DNA of 64,000 nt. Origin: Yamagishiella unicocca (lineage: Eukaryota > Chlorophyta > Chlorophyceae > Chlamydomonadales > Volvocaceae). Position 1 is the stretch's first letter, and every line of letters starts with the position of its first letter. The stretch is taken from NCBI GenBank assembly GCA_003116995.1, contig BDSL01000050.1, positions 186,001 through 250,000 on the forward strand. The letters are read 5' to 3'. This document shows positions 33,355 to 46,027 of the stretch, one piece after another. The notes below the pieces were generated by a model. That model was not told the origin of the DNA. It worked only from the letters and a program-made list of their open reading frames with translations, and searched no databases. The position numbers and the translations under genes are program-made.

Positions 33355-36300
33355 ATGGGCATTTTTGCTACCTGTTTTTTTGGTAGCAGCTCTAGGTGGA
33401 GATCAAAGAGGCCCTTATACGAACCAGACACAATAGGTAATCCTTTGTCGGGTGGACATGTGCTGCCGCGCTGCAACCCGGGTCTGGAGGATACGAGCGG
33501 CGTCGCAGGCGAGGTGTCTCAGCCAGGCCAGGACGACGCGTCAAACAACATTTGCAAGGAAGCGTGGAAGAGGCTGGACACGTTTACGCCGCAGCACGTA
33601 TACTATGGCGTTGCGCCGCCGAGCGGCGCTAGTGCTGGACCTGGCATGGGCGCGTCTGTCGCAGGCCGCTCCTCTAGTTTCGCACTTAGCGTGGTGAGTT
33701 AGTGATTGAGAATATGTTGCATGACGCTCCGAACTGAGGGTCTGGGGCATTGTTTGACTTGAATGGTCTTGCACAGCTACAAGAGATGCGGGACGCCATG
33801 ATCATGGAGAGCTCGCCAGCCATTATTACCGTTGTTACCTACGACGGGGAAGCCATCCATCAGAATCGGCTCAGCAAGCTGTACTTTGGCGACCGTGTCG
33901 CAAATCGCATGGGCGTTGGCGAGGACGTGCTGGCGCTTGTGTTCTCTCTTGAGCCGGAGAAGGGAGCGCGCATGCTGGACGAACTAAGCCGAGCCGGGAG
34001 TGCGGGCCTGTGGAAGGGTAAGTCCGTCAACCCGGGGCGGAGGAGGGGTACAGGTCCGTAAGCGCAGCAGGCACCTTCCAGCAGCCACCGAGTTTCAGGA
34101 TCCGGGACCTGGCACTGACAGATCAAACCCCGCACCCGTCATCCATGAATGTATTCCCGCTCGGCTGCCTACAGAGTTGCCAGCTTGCAACTTGATGCCA
34201 GATCCGACCCATTTCTTGGCCTCGACTCGGCCCTCCCGCAACCCTCTGCTGAGCAGTTCCCCTGCCGCACCCTGGGGGCTCGCTCACACGCTTTCCCCTC
34301 TCGTCCCATGCGCCTCATCACCTGCTCGCAGCTGTCGTCCGGGTGCCGTACAGCCTCGCGGGTGAGCCGCACAGCAGTAAGATTGGCTCTCCCATTGTGG
34401 GCGACGACTCCGCTGACCAAGACCTTGACTCGGTCAACGTGGTTGGCCACGCCGACTGCAGCAAGGATGGTCATGGTGAGCCTCTGATAGGCAGAGTCTA
34501 GGGAGGGAACAGAGTCTAGGGAGGGAACCTGGGACCGGACTGCTGCCCGCTATTGCCCGCCGGCGATGAGGCCTGCCCCACAGTGCCAATCCAATCCTAG
34601 ATCCTAGATCCTGGATCTAACCCACAGCAATCCAACCCATACGGACACGACAGTCCGGAAAAGACGGCCGCGTCGTCCGGACATTTTGTCGTCCGCTCGG
34701 CGCTGCTGATCATGCCTGTTGGCTGATTATACCCGTAGGAGGGGCTCAATACCCCGTAGTGAGGGCTGTGTTCGAATGCGGCTCCGCCCGTTAGGAAGCA
34801 GGTGCTAGCACCAACGGATACCACACGAAAGCATCCTTTGGGTGCAGTGCCGTCTGCTTGCGCGCCTAGCAACCAGTGCAGCAGCAGCGCGAGCAGTCGA
34901 AGAGGACCGTACCGTGCCGTGCCGTACCAAAGACACACACACATTCCCCTCCCCTCCCCTCCCCCACCCTTTCCCGCGCGCCAACTTTATCTCCCCCCCC
35001 GCTTGCGCAGTCCACCACAGCCCCCATGCGCTCACAACCAGCCCCGAAGTGGTCGACGTCAACGGCGATGCCAGCTGCCTGTGCGAGTCCGTGTCCTCAA
35101 AGCCGGTCATCGGTGGCGACGGCAACTGGATGTACGCCAGCCAGGGCTCCTCGCGCGCGCTGACCGTGCAGACATCTACAGCCGTTCCAGTGCCCAGCAC
35201 CACAACCACCACAGCCACAGCCACGGCCACCGCCACCACCGCCACGCTAGCGGCGGCAGCGGCCACGTGGGTTGCAACGCCCGAGTCGTGCGCCAGCCCC
35301 CGCTCAATCGATGTGACGAGCGGGCACGGCGGTGGCGGTGGCGGTCGTGGCGCCCCGGCTCCGTTGTCCCGGACTCGTAGTAGTCTCCCTAGGTCGCTGG
35401 CGGGGATGTGCAGCCCGCTGTCGACCACCGCCACTGCGCCGGCGCTGGCCCCGGAGCGCACGAGCGCAAGCTTCTACGACCCGCTGGGTGAGGCCGTCCT
35501 GGGTACTGGGCTGCATGGGTGGGCGGCTGGGTCGCTTGATTCTAACCCTCGCTTTCCGCCAGGGGTGCTTTCATCCCCTCCATCAGCACCAGCGCTTCCC
35601 CCCTGGGTCCCCTCTCCCCTCCTTCCTCGCTGGTCCTCTTGCTCTCGTTGGGAAGCTGGGAGGCGGACCCTTGCTGCGACGTGGCCGTGCGCGGACGGAC
35701 GGAAGGCCTGCCTCCTTGTGCCTTCGGCCTCCACATTTCGTTATCCACGTCGTTCCCACGCCCAGTCGTTGCCCCTACGCCGCTCGTCCGCGCCATGTTG
35801 GTTCGCATAGCGCCACAGCGCCAGCTAGCCAGCCCCCCCTCCCTGTAGCTTCCGAAAGCGGGGCCCGCGCCGCCCAGCAGCAGTGCGCCCAATCGGTGGT
35901 GAGGCCATGCGAAACCGTGGCGCAATGTCGTACGCGGGACTGCCGTACGCCCGATCGCTCGTGTCTGTGCCAACCCCAATGCCTCGTCCCCTGAGACATG
36001 ACACCCTCCTCGCAGCTCAGGTTCTGAAACACAGCAAGTGGACCAGGCGAGCCGGCACGCCGCCCCTGGCTGGCTACCGCCGCCGCCGCCGCCCTGGCAC
36101 CTCCTCACCCCTCCCCTCACCCCTCACCCCTTTCCCCCCGCCCCTCCCTGCAGCCACCTCCACCTTCGCCACCTTCAACAACGCGCCAAGCCAACACAAC
36201 CCGGCCCCCAGCGCCTCCCTCTCCACACGGACCCTCTCCACCCTGCCGCACGCGACCGACGCGGACCTACCCGCACGCGACGGTTCGACTTCCAGCCGGC

Positions 36301-39100
36301 GCCCGCCGCGCCGCACCATCTCCTGCTACGCGCCCGTATTGAGCCGCGCCCTGGGCAGCTCGACGGGGTTCGTCAGCCCTCAGGGATCCATCGGGCCCGC
36401 AACACCGACGGCCAGCTCCCGTGCCCTGACGTTTGCCATGTCCCTCGGCACGGCCCCCATGGTGACTCAGCAGCCCAACCCGGCACCGTCTGCAGCCGGG
36501 TCGCCTCGCGCCGCGCGCGGCATCTCCATCGGCTCCCGACCCTTCCACGCCTCCGCCAGCACCACCTGCGCCCTGCCCCGAAACCAGCAACGGCCCGCGC
36601 TCGACTCGCTCGACGGCGACCGCTCCATCCAGGCAACAGCTGGTGGTTTCGGAGGCGCGGCGCGGTCGCCGTCGCTGTCGCCGTTCTTCGAGCGCGCGCT
36701 GAGTGAGGCGAACAGGGCTGGCGGCTACCGGTCGCTGGACTTGCGTCCTGGGGGCAGCAGGAGCCCCCAGCCGTCTTGGCAGGGCACGTCCAGCGCTACC
36801 GGCGATGTCGGCCAGGAGGCTCGGGCGCTGCCTTCCGCAGGCCGCATGGGGCAGCCGGCAGCGTACGCCCGCTCGGCAATCTACGCCGTCGAGGCCGAGG
36901 TCCCCAGGGCGCAGGCGCCAGAGACGGCTGTGGTCGCAGACGCGACCGCGTTGTCGATCGCCGGATTGAACCTGGCGTCCTCGCCCTTCCCGGCAGCTTC
37001 CGGTATCCCTGCAGACGACCTGGCGCCGGCGCCACCGCCCTCCGCGCCGGCTGCGGCTGCGCCACCGAGCTCCGCGCCGGCTGCGGCTGCGGCACCGCCC
37101 TCCGCGCCGGCTGCGGCACTGCCCTCCGCGCCGGCTGCGGCATCAACGTCCTCCGCGCCGGCTGCGGCTGCGGGCGCCACACAGAACATGACCCCCCTAG
37201 CCAACGCGCGGCCGGTGCGCAGCGGCGATCTGCAGTCGCCGTTCGTCGCGCCGGACGACGTCCAGCTCAGCCAGTCATCCGTGGCTAACACGCTGGATGT
37301 GGCTAGGGCCTCCACAACCGTCACTGGGGTGCAGGCAGCCTCCGCCGCCGCTGCCGAGCCTTCGCCGCCGCTGATTACCTCTGGCAGGCTCGCAGCTCCC
37401 TCGGTGGTGTCCCCCTCGGTGGTGTCCCCCTCGGTGGTATCCCCCTCGGCTGCATTGGCGGCGCCTGTCGTGCGTGTTTCCTGCAGCGGTAAGGAGGCCG
37501 AGGCGGCGCGCGCCTCGCGGCCCACGCCGCCGGGCGAGCCGGAGAGCTGGCACGAGGTGTGGGCCACCGTGGCCCGGGACCCGGTGACCGGGAATGACGT
37601 CATCGTGTTGACGCAGATGGACGTCACGGCGAAGGTGCGTGGCGGTGGTGGTGGTGGGGTGATGGTGGGGTGGGGGGAAGCTAAGGGAGGACTGAGAGGT
37701 GCGTGGCGGTGGGGGTGGGGTGGTGGGGGGGGGGGTCTAAGGGAGGACCGAGGTGTAGTGTACTGATGTCGGGGCACACTCCGGGTCTGTGTCACTTGGG
37801 CCGCGGGCCGCGCGGCTCGGTCTGCCATCGTCGTACATGGAGGCACATGCATGGCGCGGCACTCGAGACTCCGCATCACGGCTGTCGCGATCCTTGCATC
37901 CTCCCCCCCTCCCTCCCCCCCTCCCTCCCTCCCTCCCTCCCACCACTACCCGTCTGCGGACCTCTGCTTGGTCCTCCTGTCCCCATGCTCCCTGTCCCCA
38001 TGCTCCCCGCCCCTCCCTCCCCCGCACCGCACCGCCCGCCCACGCACCAGGTGGTTGCCGAGCGGCACCTGGCGCTGGTGATGGAGACGGAGCACCGCCT
38101 GGTGGAGCAGCTCTTCCCGCGACACATCCTGCAGTACATCACGGAGGAGTGGACGGCGGGCGACGGCCCCAACGGCGCATCGGGCCCTGGCGAAGGCTGG
38201 GATGATAACCGCCCACGGAACAACAGCTCGTTGCACCCCGCTGGCAGCCTCCGCTGGCGACCCGTGGTCCGCGACTGCAACGCGCTGGCCACCTGTCACC
38301 CGGAGGTGAGCTACCCCTTTGGCTCCCCCCCGCACCCCCCCCCCCTCCGTCTGAGGATACATACCCACCACGCCAGCATGCAGTCGTCACGAGACTCCGT
38401 GCGGAGAGGCTGCTGCACCGCTGTTCCGTGTCCGTCACCAGGGCGGACGTTCCTAGCCGCTAGCCATGCACCGACCCTGGCCCCCAACATGCACCGACCC
38501 TGGCCCCCGCAGGTTACGCTGCTGTTCGCCGATATCCGAGGTAGGCCTCGCGCCCGGTCGATGGGTGGGGCCCTTGGTTGTTGAGGGGGCCCTTGGGGGC
38601 CAGGGGGAGCCGGTGGCTCAGGTCCCCTCCCTGTAGCTGGTGGTGGCTCAAGTCCCCTCCCTGTAGCACCGAATTGATGTAGGGTGCCCGTGCGGTGCTG
38701 GATCATAACGACGCTTTCTGCGAATCCGTACACCAGTGGACCCAGTTGGTAGTCCGTGTCTGGTGATGTTGCCTCTCGCCCTCCCCTTCCCACCCCCTCC
38801 TTCCCCACCATCAGACGACGGCCGCGACTTGCTCGCCCTTCACGCCCTTCACGCGCTCCCCTTCCCCTTCCCCCCCTTCCCCATCATCAGGCTTCACGCC
38901 CATGTGCAAGGAGGTCGAGCCGCGGCAGGTAAGGGGGCAGCGGGGGCTGGGTTTGGGATACATCGATTTGGACCATGTGCGGCAGCTAGCTTCCCTGCAA
39001 GGTTGGCGTGTGCGTGCACCATGCTGCGACACTAGCATTGTGCCCACTGCTGGCTAGCAGTAGTAGTAGTAGTAGTAGTAGTAGTAGGCACACAAGTAGC

Positions 39101-39180
<80 letters not shown>

Positions 39181-41840
39181 GCACACAAGTAGTAGCAGTA
39201 GTAGTAGTAGCAGTAGTAGTAGTAGTAGTAGTAGGCGCACGAGTAGTAGTAGTGGTAGTAGCAGTAGTAGCAGTAGTAGCAGCAGTAGCAGTAGTAGTAG
39301 TAGTAGTAGTAGTAGTAGGCACACAAGTAGTAGCAGTAGTAGTAGTAGGCACACAAGTAGCAGTAGTAGCAGTTCCACGAACAATTGTGCGCCGACTCGT
39401 CACGGCGTCAGGTCGTACGGCTTGAGAGCAGCTGCTGATGCCGAGTTGTGCTCAGCTGCTGCTGCTGCCCCCCGGCGACGTGCCTCCCCCCGCTGCTCTG
39501 GCGACCCGCAGGTGATGGGCCTGCTCAACGCGCTATACTCGCGGTACGACGCCATGCTGGACAAGTACGGAGTCTACAAGGTGGGCGGCTGCGAGCGGAC
39601 CGTGCTGTTGTGGACTTGACTTAGAAGAGGTTCGGGATGCGGGTAGAGGGAGGGCCACGACTGCGCGCGAGGGCTTCACGAGCCTCCCTGGAGTGATGGA
39701 AGTACGTTGTGCAGGAGGTGTGTGCGGCGTCGCCCCACATCCGCACATCCTACATCCATCCCTGGAGTGTGCTCGTGCTTCGGTCGGGGCTGCCCTCGTA
39801 CCCGTACAGCCGAGCGACGTGTCATATACCTGAAACAGCTAGGGTGTCGAGCAAAAGCTGCGGTAGCTTGCCTCGTCAGGCTACGGTTCGAGGGGCTTCC
39901 GTTGCTGGTGGTCAGGGGCTTTGACCAAGGTTGTGATGTGGTGCACTTCGCTGCCCCGCCCGACAGCGCCATGTGCTCTGACACGACGCGCCCTGCATGG
40001 CGCGTTTCGCGGCTCCGCAGGTTGAGACCATCGGCGACTGCTACTTCGTTGCCGGTGGGCTGATCCACGAGGACGAGGACGGCATGGCGGCCGTGAGGGA
40101 GGGCGCTAGCACCGAGGACCCGCTGCAGGCGGAAAAGGTCTTCATGTTCGCAAAGGTACTTGGTCATTAACAGAAGTAAGGCGTCGGTGTGGCTTGGCGG
40201 CGTTAGGTAATCGCTAGTCGGTTTGCTCATGCCTAAACTCATGCCTTGTGTGCCTAAACTGGTCACGTTTCGGTTCGTGCTGCTGCGCAACGTACCAGCA
40301 TCGATATGATGTCATGACATGCGGTTATGTATGTGACAAAACATGCACCGTTATGGTGGCGCAGGCCATGCTTGCCGCTGCGCGCGAGGTGTTGATGCCC
40401 ACCAACGGGCAGCCGGTGGAGATCCGCATCGGCCTGCACACGGGGCCCGTGGTCAGCGGAGTGGTGGGCACCCGCATGCCGAGGTTCTGCCTCTTCGGTG
40501 AGTGCGTGATGACTGGCTGCTGGGAGAGGGACGGTGGGGGTGGGGCGGCGGGCGCGGGCCAGCCACCGAGACAGGTCGTGTTATAGGAAAGCACAAACGA
40601 CATGTGCGTGGCTGTGGCGCGACGGGGGCCAGCCATGGCAACCTCGCGTACACCTGCGTGGCGCAAAATAGGCATTGGCGGTTATCAAGAGAACAGCGCT
40701 GATTGACTGGGAGGGCGGGTCTGGGCGGGTGCCATCCAGCCAGAAGGGTCCAGTGGGACCTGCCCTACAGTGTCGCTGACAGATTCCCGGTCATCTGTTT
40801 TTGGGACAGGTATTACCAGCGTAGAAAGCTGAAAGCAGAGCTAAGTATGAACCTGCAGTGTGCTGATATCTGTGTGTAATGACGCCACCCAGCTACTGGC
40901 TGCTGGCGCAGTGCTTGTGTTTTTCTTTGCGCTTTCCCATCCCGACCTCACGCCTACGTATGTACGCGACCTGCTCGCTGCCCTGCCCTGCCCTGCCCCC
41001 CTCGCTCCCCTCCAGGCGACACGGTCAACACCGCCAGCCGCATGGAGAGCACCGGCGTGCCGGGAGCGATCCACGCGTCGGAGGCCACCTACAGGCGCCT
41101 GGCGCGAAGCAACCATGACTGGGAGCCCACGGGCGGCATCGAGGTGGGTGGACGGATGGGCGGGTCGAAAGTCGTTGTGTTCACAGTGCGCATTTCGGCC
41201 TGGCATGCGCGCTTTGCTTTACCGTGTACGGCGAATAGGCCATAGGGACCATACCTCCGAATGAAGGTGCCTCAGGTTGCTGGCTTGCTCCTTAGTCGTA
41301 ACGTAACGTTGGTGTGGGAGGCTGTGGGAGGAGGCGCTATCGATTTACATGCATTGAAAGCACTGGTGCACGGCCTACCGAAACAGTCGATGCACCGACA
41401 CCCGCCCTAATCATCGGAGCATTCAAAGCACCGCTGCGCGCTCCGCATTCTGCGCCGCCCAACCGATCCGCCGACAGCATCTGAAAGCCACCCGTGCCCT
41501 GGTATGCCAATGCCACGAGCAGCTCAAGCCGCGCCGCCTTCCCTCTTCTCACACCACACAGGTGAAAGGCAAGGGCCACATGCAGACGTACCTGTGGAGA
41601 TCACCTCCAGCCGAAGAATTGCGCAGGGAGGGCTCGGCGCTGCCTGCCAGGCTCAGCGGAGTCAACGGATCGCCGACGGTCTCCATGCAGCTGGCGGTGG
41701 TCGAGCCTCAGGAGCAGCACGCCGTTACGCCGGCACCGGGCAGCCCCGCGCACGGCAGTCCTTTACAATTGCCTCGGGGAGCCGGTCGCGCCGCGCCCTC
41801 ATCTTTCGACGGCTTCCAGACAGCCAGCCAAGGGGAGTAG
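33355..41840 (+). CDS. Guanylate cyclase (class III) with PAS domain, paralogue A
   Basis: Makes cGMP from GTP. Thirteen phase-consistent exons: 33355-33693, 33777-34017, 34332-34475, 35011-35487, 36154-37634, 38051-38305, 38513-38540, 38891-38928, 39512-39580, 40021-40155, 40365-40497, 41016-41143 and 41562-41840 (TAG), 1248 residues. The N-terminus MGIFATCF fits N-myristoylation (Gly2, Thr6) with Cys7 for palmitoylation. PAS half 1 covers 114-200 ([20 protein letters not shown]). A long Ser/Ala/Pro-rich insertion follows, then PAS half 2 near 870-894 ([25 protein letters not shown]), a linker helix ([17 protein letters not shown]), and the catalytic domain from 980. Metal-binding Asp residues are in FADIRG and ETIGD. 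The Glu of VETIGDCYF and the Cys of [17 protein letters not shown] are the guanine-type specificity residues (adenylate cyclases have Lys/Asp), and the Asn and Arg of NTASR are present. No membrane span is seen. The fold assignment is strong; GTP preference is inferred from residues. Confidence 0.9.
39056..39370. repeat. (AGT)n/(AGC)n microsatellite in intron 8 of guanylate cyclase A
   Basis: Over 300 bp of nearly pure AGT with scattered AGC and several GGCACACA/GGCGCACG breaks. It falls between the exon ending 38928 and the one starting 39512. The poly-Ser, poly-Tyr and poly-Leu open frames across it are artefacts. Confidence 0.95.
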
Positions 41841-42614
41841 CTAGCTGCTTGCTTGGAGGGGCCCGTCTGGGCGGGGGGATATAAGATAATCCGGGGGGGG
41901 TGTTGGCCTGCCTTGGGGGGCCTGTCTAAGGGGGGGCTGTCGTGGGTCCCTGTCAGCGCCATGTCGCTTTGATCTTTCGGCATCAACACGCCTTGACGGC
42001 AGCCACAGATGCCGAGATTTCAAAAAAAAAAGTGGCCGATGGAACGCTGAGAGATGCGGGGGCTCTGTCCAACGGTCAACTGCCGGATATCGAGGATTTA
42101 CGCGGACAGCACGGACACATCGGGAAGCAATATGAACGTCTTAACGCACACATGCGGCAAGCGAAGTCGTGCGCCCCGTTAGGGCGCGAGTTGCAGATGA
42201 GTTTTGGGGTCCATTTAAGGCGAGGTGGAGTGGTGTTGGCGCTTATTTTTAATAATTTTGGCGGTTGGCTCTGCCGTATGAGTTGGTTTGTGTGCAATTT
42301 CGTGTCAGCCGAGTGATCCCGGGGTGCTGGCGAGTTTGTTTGCGCTAGCTAACCGCGTTTTTGGTGACAGTCGCACCTGCGTTCATTTCGTCCGCCATGT
42401 GCGTGAAACGCGTCGAGCGAGCAAGGCCTGTGGCCTGGGGTATCCTGGTTGTCGATTGTATTTTTTGGTGGTTACGTTAGTTGCTGTGGGTGTTGCGCAA
42501 GGCCAACAATGGTTGGGAAACCATTGTTCGTTGAAGTCGTCGCCACATCCTACATGCGACTGGTGTTGTTGAGTACAATCCAACATTCATCAACGATGCA
42601 TGGGGTTCCCACAG

Positions 42615-42737
42615 TCCTCGGCCTCGCTGCGTGCTAAGTATCCGGAGCTGGTAACTATTCGGTTGCGGCCAAAGCCGCGCTGGCACACCGTCAAGGAAGG
42701 TGACGCCGGCGCCCTATCTTGGCAAGCTGTCGTCTAG
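42615..42737 (+). CDS. Possible orphan terminal exon, unknown product
   Basis: An acceptor-like TTCCCACAG is followed by 40 codons with natural composition (SSASLRAKYPELVTIRLRPK... then TAG). It can also be read from an ATG at 42600. No upstream exon or family was identified; it could be a fragment of a decayed transposon gene. Confidence 0.2.
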   Translation, partial: SSASLRAKYPELVTIRLRPKPRWHTVKEGDAGALSWQAVV

Positions 42738-44125
42738 TCCCGCCAAATAAAATGTACCAAAATTTTTGAAAGGCTGGCAGGTCTGGTGAGACGGTTGTGG
42801 GTTGGTCGTGCCTGGCGGTTACACATGCGTCGTTGTCCCGTGGAGATGAAAGTGCGTTCTGCGGTGTGCAGCAATTAAGCAGGTTGTCTTTTTCCTTTGG
42901 TTCCCGTCCTCAACGGCAAGCGATGTGGGTGGAGACGGGTCCAACGGGGCTTTGCCGCCTCTGCGGAGTTGCCGCGCGCCAAACAATTAATGTTTTATCG
43001 CCCAGCTGCCGCCGTGGGCATTTTATGTTTGTGTTGCGGTTGCTGCTGGCGCAACAGCAGTGAGTACTGTTGGCCAAGCCTCCCTGGTCTGTGCCACGCG
43101 AAGAGCGAGGGTCGTGACAGAGACCTCGAGACAGTACCGAGACTGACTGTCAGCAGGGATGGGCTTGCTGATGGCCTGTCCTTGTCCAGGTCTGTTATGT
43201 GGGCTGTGAGCTTTCGAAGAGATGGAGAAGAGTACTTGAAGAGTACTTTGTTAGGCCCTAACAATATGTTGGCGGTCTTCGGCTGCGCCTAGCTCGCGAG
43301 GAGCCAGAGAGCCGACCGGAGCGATAAAACGCGATTGAGTGACACAATTTTCCCACCACCGTACGTGACTGCCGTACAAATGTTTTCATGTGTCTGGTGC
43401 TCCGTGGGGCTGCTGCTCGACCAGTTTCGCTGCCCTGCTCTCCCGCCGGTCTGGTTCCCTTCGCTTCATGACGCTGCTGTAACGAATGAAGGCTGCGCGT
43501 GACGTGGGTGTTGAGCCTTGTTTCGTCATTAGGTGGATTTATCACGCCAGGCGCATCTACCTAGCAACGACGTCCCGAGACAGCAGAAACAGCTGGGCGG
43601 AGGAAACCGCGCTGGGCACAAGGCAGGAGCGAGCCGCTCAGGAGCTCCAGGGCAGCCAGCTGGGATCAGCAAGGACACCGCGAGCGGCCCCCAACCTCCA
43701 GAACACAAGGAGCGACTGGTGGGTGGCCCCGACTGCACCCGACCCGATTCGCGCCACACCGAGCTGGGCAGAATCCCGCAAGCGGGCCCAAAATCAGCAA
43801 CCGCAGTCAACTACGCGCAGAACCGGTAGGCGTACCGGCGTTTTCGGTGACCGTAGGTGCCCTGGCCAGCGCCAAGCAGGCATTGGAAGGTTTCATCTCC
43901 CCAAAATGCTACAAGCATGCGTGGCATCCCCTTCAGAGCGCTCTGATCCCCTTGCCATCTCGCACTGTACGAAGTGTCTTAGCAAGTACTTGGCCTTACT
44001 TGAAGCACGGATGACGACGGACGGACTCGGATGGAGGACCGTCGGATAGAACGGTCCGACTCGACCGCTGGGCTTCCCTGGTCTTGGTTGGAGGGACCCA
44101 ACATATACAGTTTTCGATGGGGTGT

Positions 44126-44300
44126 CGGTATTGGCCCTCCCCCTTTTTCCTGGGCTCCTCCGGGTGTGCGGACACTGTAACACCCTTATTATTTTGAGGC
44201 TTCGTCTATTGTGCTTTTCGAGGCTTTCTTGTGCCCTTGGGGGCGTCTGCTGGGTTCAGCCCTGGCTCTCGTATGGTGAGGCCCGGCCAATGGGCTTGCA
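44126..44300 (-). mobile_element. R5 dispersed element, inverted partial copy
   Basis: Reverse-complement of the R5 start box (ending GCGGACACTGTAA) followed by the reversed GGGCGTCTGCTGGGTTCAG box and the CACCATACGA box. It sits 85 bp from the plus-oriented copy at 44385, forming an inverted pair. Confidence 0.5.
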
Positions 44301-44384
44301 GCTCCGCCTGTTGTTGCCACTGCCGTTTGGTCACTGCATGCACCTACCAAATCTCCGTGACCGTTACTTAATAATGAGAGGTTG

Positions 44385-44690
44385 CAGTGTCCGCAAGCCC
44401 GGGCGAACTCAGGACAAGAAGAGGGGCCCATGCCGGACCTCACGATAGCCGCGCGGAGCTGAACCCAGCAGACGCCCCGAAGAACACAGGAAAGCCTCGA
44501 AAGGCACAAAAGCGCCACCCTGCTGCCTGCCGAAGTAGCAACCAAGACGCGACAGTACAGCCAACCGATTTCACGGCTGCCAACGTGCCAGGCACCACCG
44601 AACGAACATCTCATTATTAGGACGAAACGCACAGCCCGCACGAAACAGCGGGAAAGGGTGACAAAACGCCCCGGCAGGGCGGCCCCAAAA
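44385..44690 (+). mobile_element. R5 dispersed element, copy 3
   Basis: GTTGCAGTGTCCGCAAGCCC, then CGGGCGAAC, AGGACAAGAAGAGGGGCCCATG, CTGAACCCAGCAGACGCCCC and CAGCGGGAAAGGGTGACA in the same order as at 32145. Best preserved copy next to the inverted one at 44126-44300. Confidence 0.6.
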
Positions 44691-45189
44691 GGGATTCGGC
44701 AAGAGGCAGGGGGACGAACTTAGGAGGGTCACAACGTGTCACAACCCATACGGACGTGCCAACCACCGCGCCAAAACCAGGAATAGGATTATTAGTGTCT
44801 TGTCCTGGGTTCGCCTGGGCTTGAGGACACTGTAACATCTTATGATTTAGTAACGATAGTTTGGGCCAGTGTGAGCATTTTACACCGGCCGTAACGAGCG
44901 TGAAGTCGCATCCAGAATTCGGACTGGTACGTCGGTTACGGCGGGCCCCGGCATTGCGGCGGTCCATGGCACGGTCTTCGTATCTATCAGCACCAAATTT
45001 ATATGCGACAGGCAGACATGGACATGGAATTGCAGGCGCAATGGGTGCATGCGTGACCATGCGTGACGCTCTGGAGCGACACAACTGCCTACCTATAATG
45101 CAAACGGCGTTTGCGTTCCTGTCAAGGCGGTTCCTGTTTTTCTTGGGTCCTTATAATACCCTTTTTTTTACCAACGATTCGCTCAAGAA

Positions 45190-45570
45190 CGGTGTGATGT
45201 TACAGTGTCCCTTTGCTGGCTGGTTGTTCGGGTGGGGCGTCTCTTCACGGGTGGCTGGGTGCGTGGTGCCCCGGGCCTGGGCCGTTGACTGGCTCCGTGT
45301 CTTTCGTTGTTCCGGCGGTGGACCTTGGGATGCCGATGTCCTTGTGGGGCGGGATCCCAACATCTTGAGCGCGGCGGGGTGTCCTATCTTTTTCCCCTGT
45401 GCGTGCTTCTTGGGGCATCTCGGTGTGGGTCCTCCCGCTTGTGCTGCTGGGTATGCATGCCCGGCGTCTCTGTACTTTCCTGCGCCCTTCGGGGCGTCTG
45501 CTGGGTTCAGCCGCCGCTCTAATGGTGGGGCCACGGCTATGTGTCCCTCTTCAAACCCAGTATAAAAAGA
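45190..45570 (-). mobile_element. R5-related element, longer variant
   Basis: The right end (GGGGCGTCTGCTGGGTTCAG, then TGGTGGGGCCACGGCTATG) is reversed R5. The left end at 45198 begins TTACAGTGTCC, the outer motif of the family. The middle part is not shared with the shorter copies, so this may be a fuller member. Confidence 0.4.
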
Positions 45571-46027
45571 GGGCCCTCGTCCGTAGATAATGCAGGTACA
45601 CAACGAGCCTTGCGTACTGCTTGTATTGCGTTACGCCCGAGCGTGACCCGAATAAGCGTGCATTTTTCGCAACTAATATTTCTGCAAATGCGTATCGGTT
45701 ATAAGAATATAGGTACAAGGATGCGGCCTATCGGCTGGCTTCGATTCCATGTGTGCCACTCGCAGCCTAGCTAGCCCGGCCATTAAGAGCTTATTACACA
45801 TTATACTATTTTCTTTAAAAGAAGCAGTCAGGCTTCTGTGCCTGAGGTGGTCTGCTGTACACCTAACCATTTCGTAAACCGCATAATTTAAGGATTCAAC
45901 TTTGTTCCAGTGTGTCCGAGGCTTTGAATAATTAATGAGATGCTGCAGTAAGAATGAGGCGTGAACAAGTAGTCAAGCGATCAGCGCCGCAGTTTAAAAC
46001 TCAACCCGAGTAGACCGCCGGCGAGAT

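Larger units (their letters stand above)
41841..46027. other. Region between the two guanylate cyclases: R5 elements and unassigned coding-like segments
   Basis: Holds several R5 pieces (44126-44300 minus, 44385-44690 plus, 44790-44860 minus, 45500-45570 minus). Between 41.99 and 43.06 kb some stretches read like protein in single frames (KYPELVTIRLRPKPRWHTVK at 42.63 kb; TGLCRLCGVAARQTI at 42.94 kb, faintly like the zinc-binding tail of non-LTR retrotransposons). No complete gene can be assembled. 45.6-46.0 kb is AT-richer and should carry the promoter of cyclase B. Confidence 0.4.

Noticed and set aside
34740..34800. Possible tRNA B-box (TGTTCGAATGCGG)
   Set aside because: No A-box, acceptor stem or cloverleaf could be drawn around it, and it lies in a cyclase intron.
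35883..36153. Upstream part of the 627-residue plus-strand ORF
   Set aside because: The homologous exon of cyclase B starts at the matching acceptor (ATSTFATF), so this part is intron; only 36154-37634 is coding.
39008..39619. Poly-Ser, poly-Leu, poly-Thr and poly-Tyr ORFs
   Set aside because: Produced by the AGT microsatellite in a cyclase intron.
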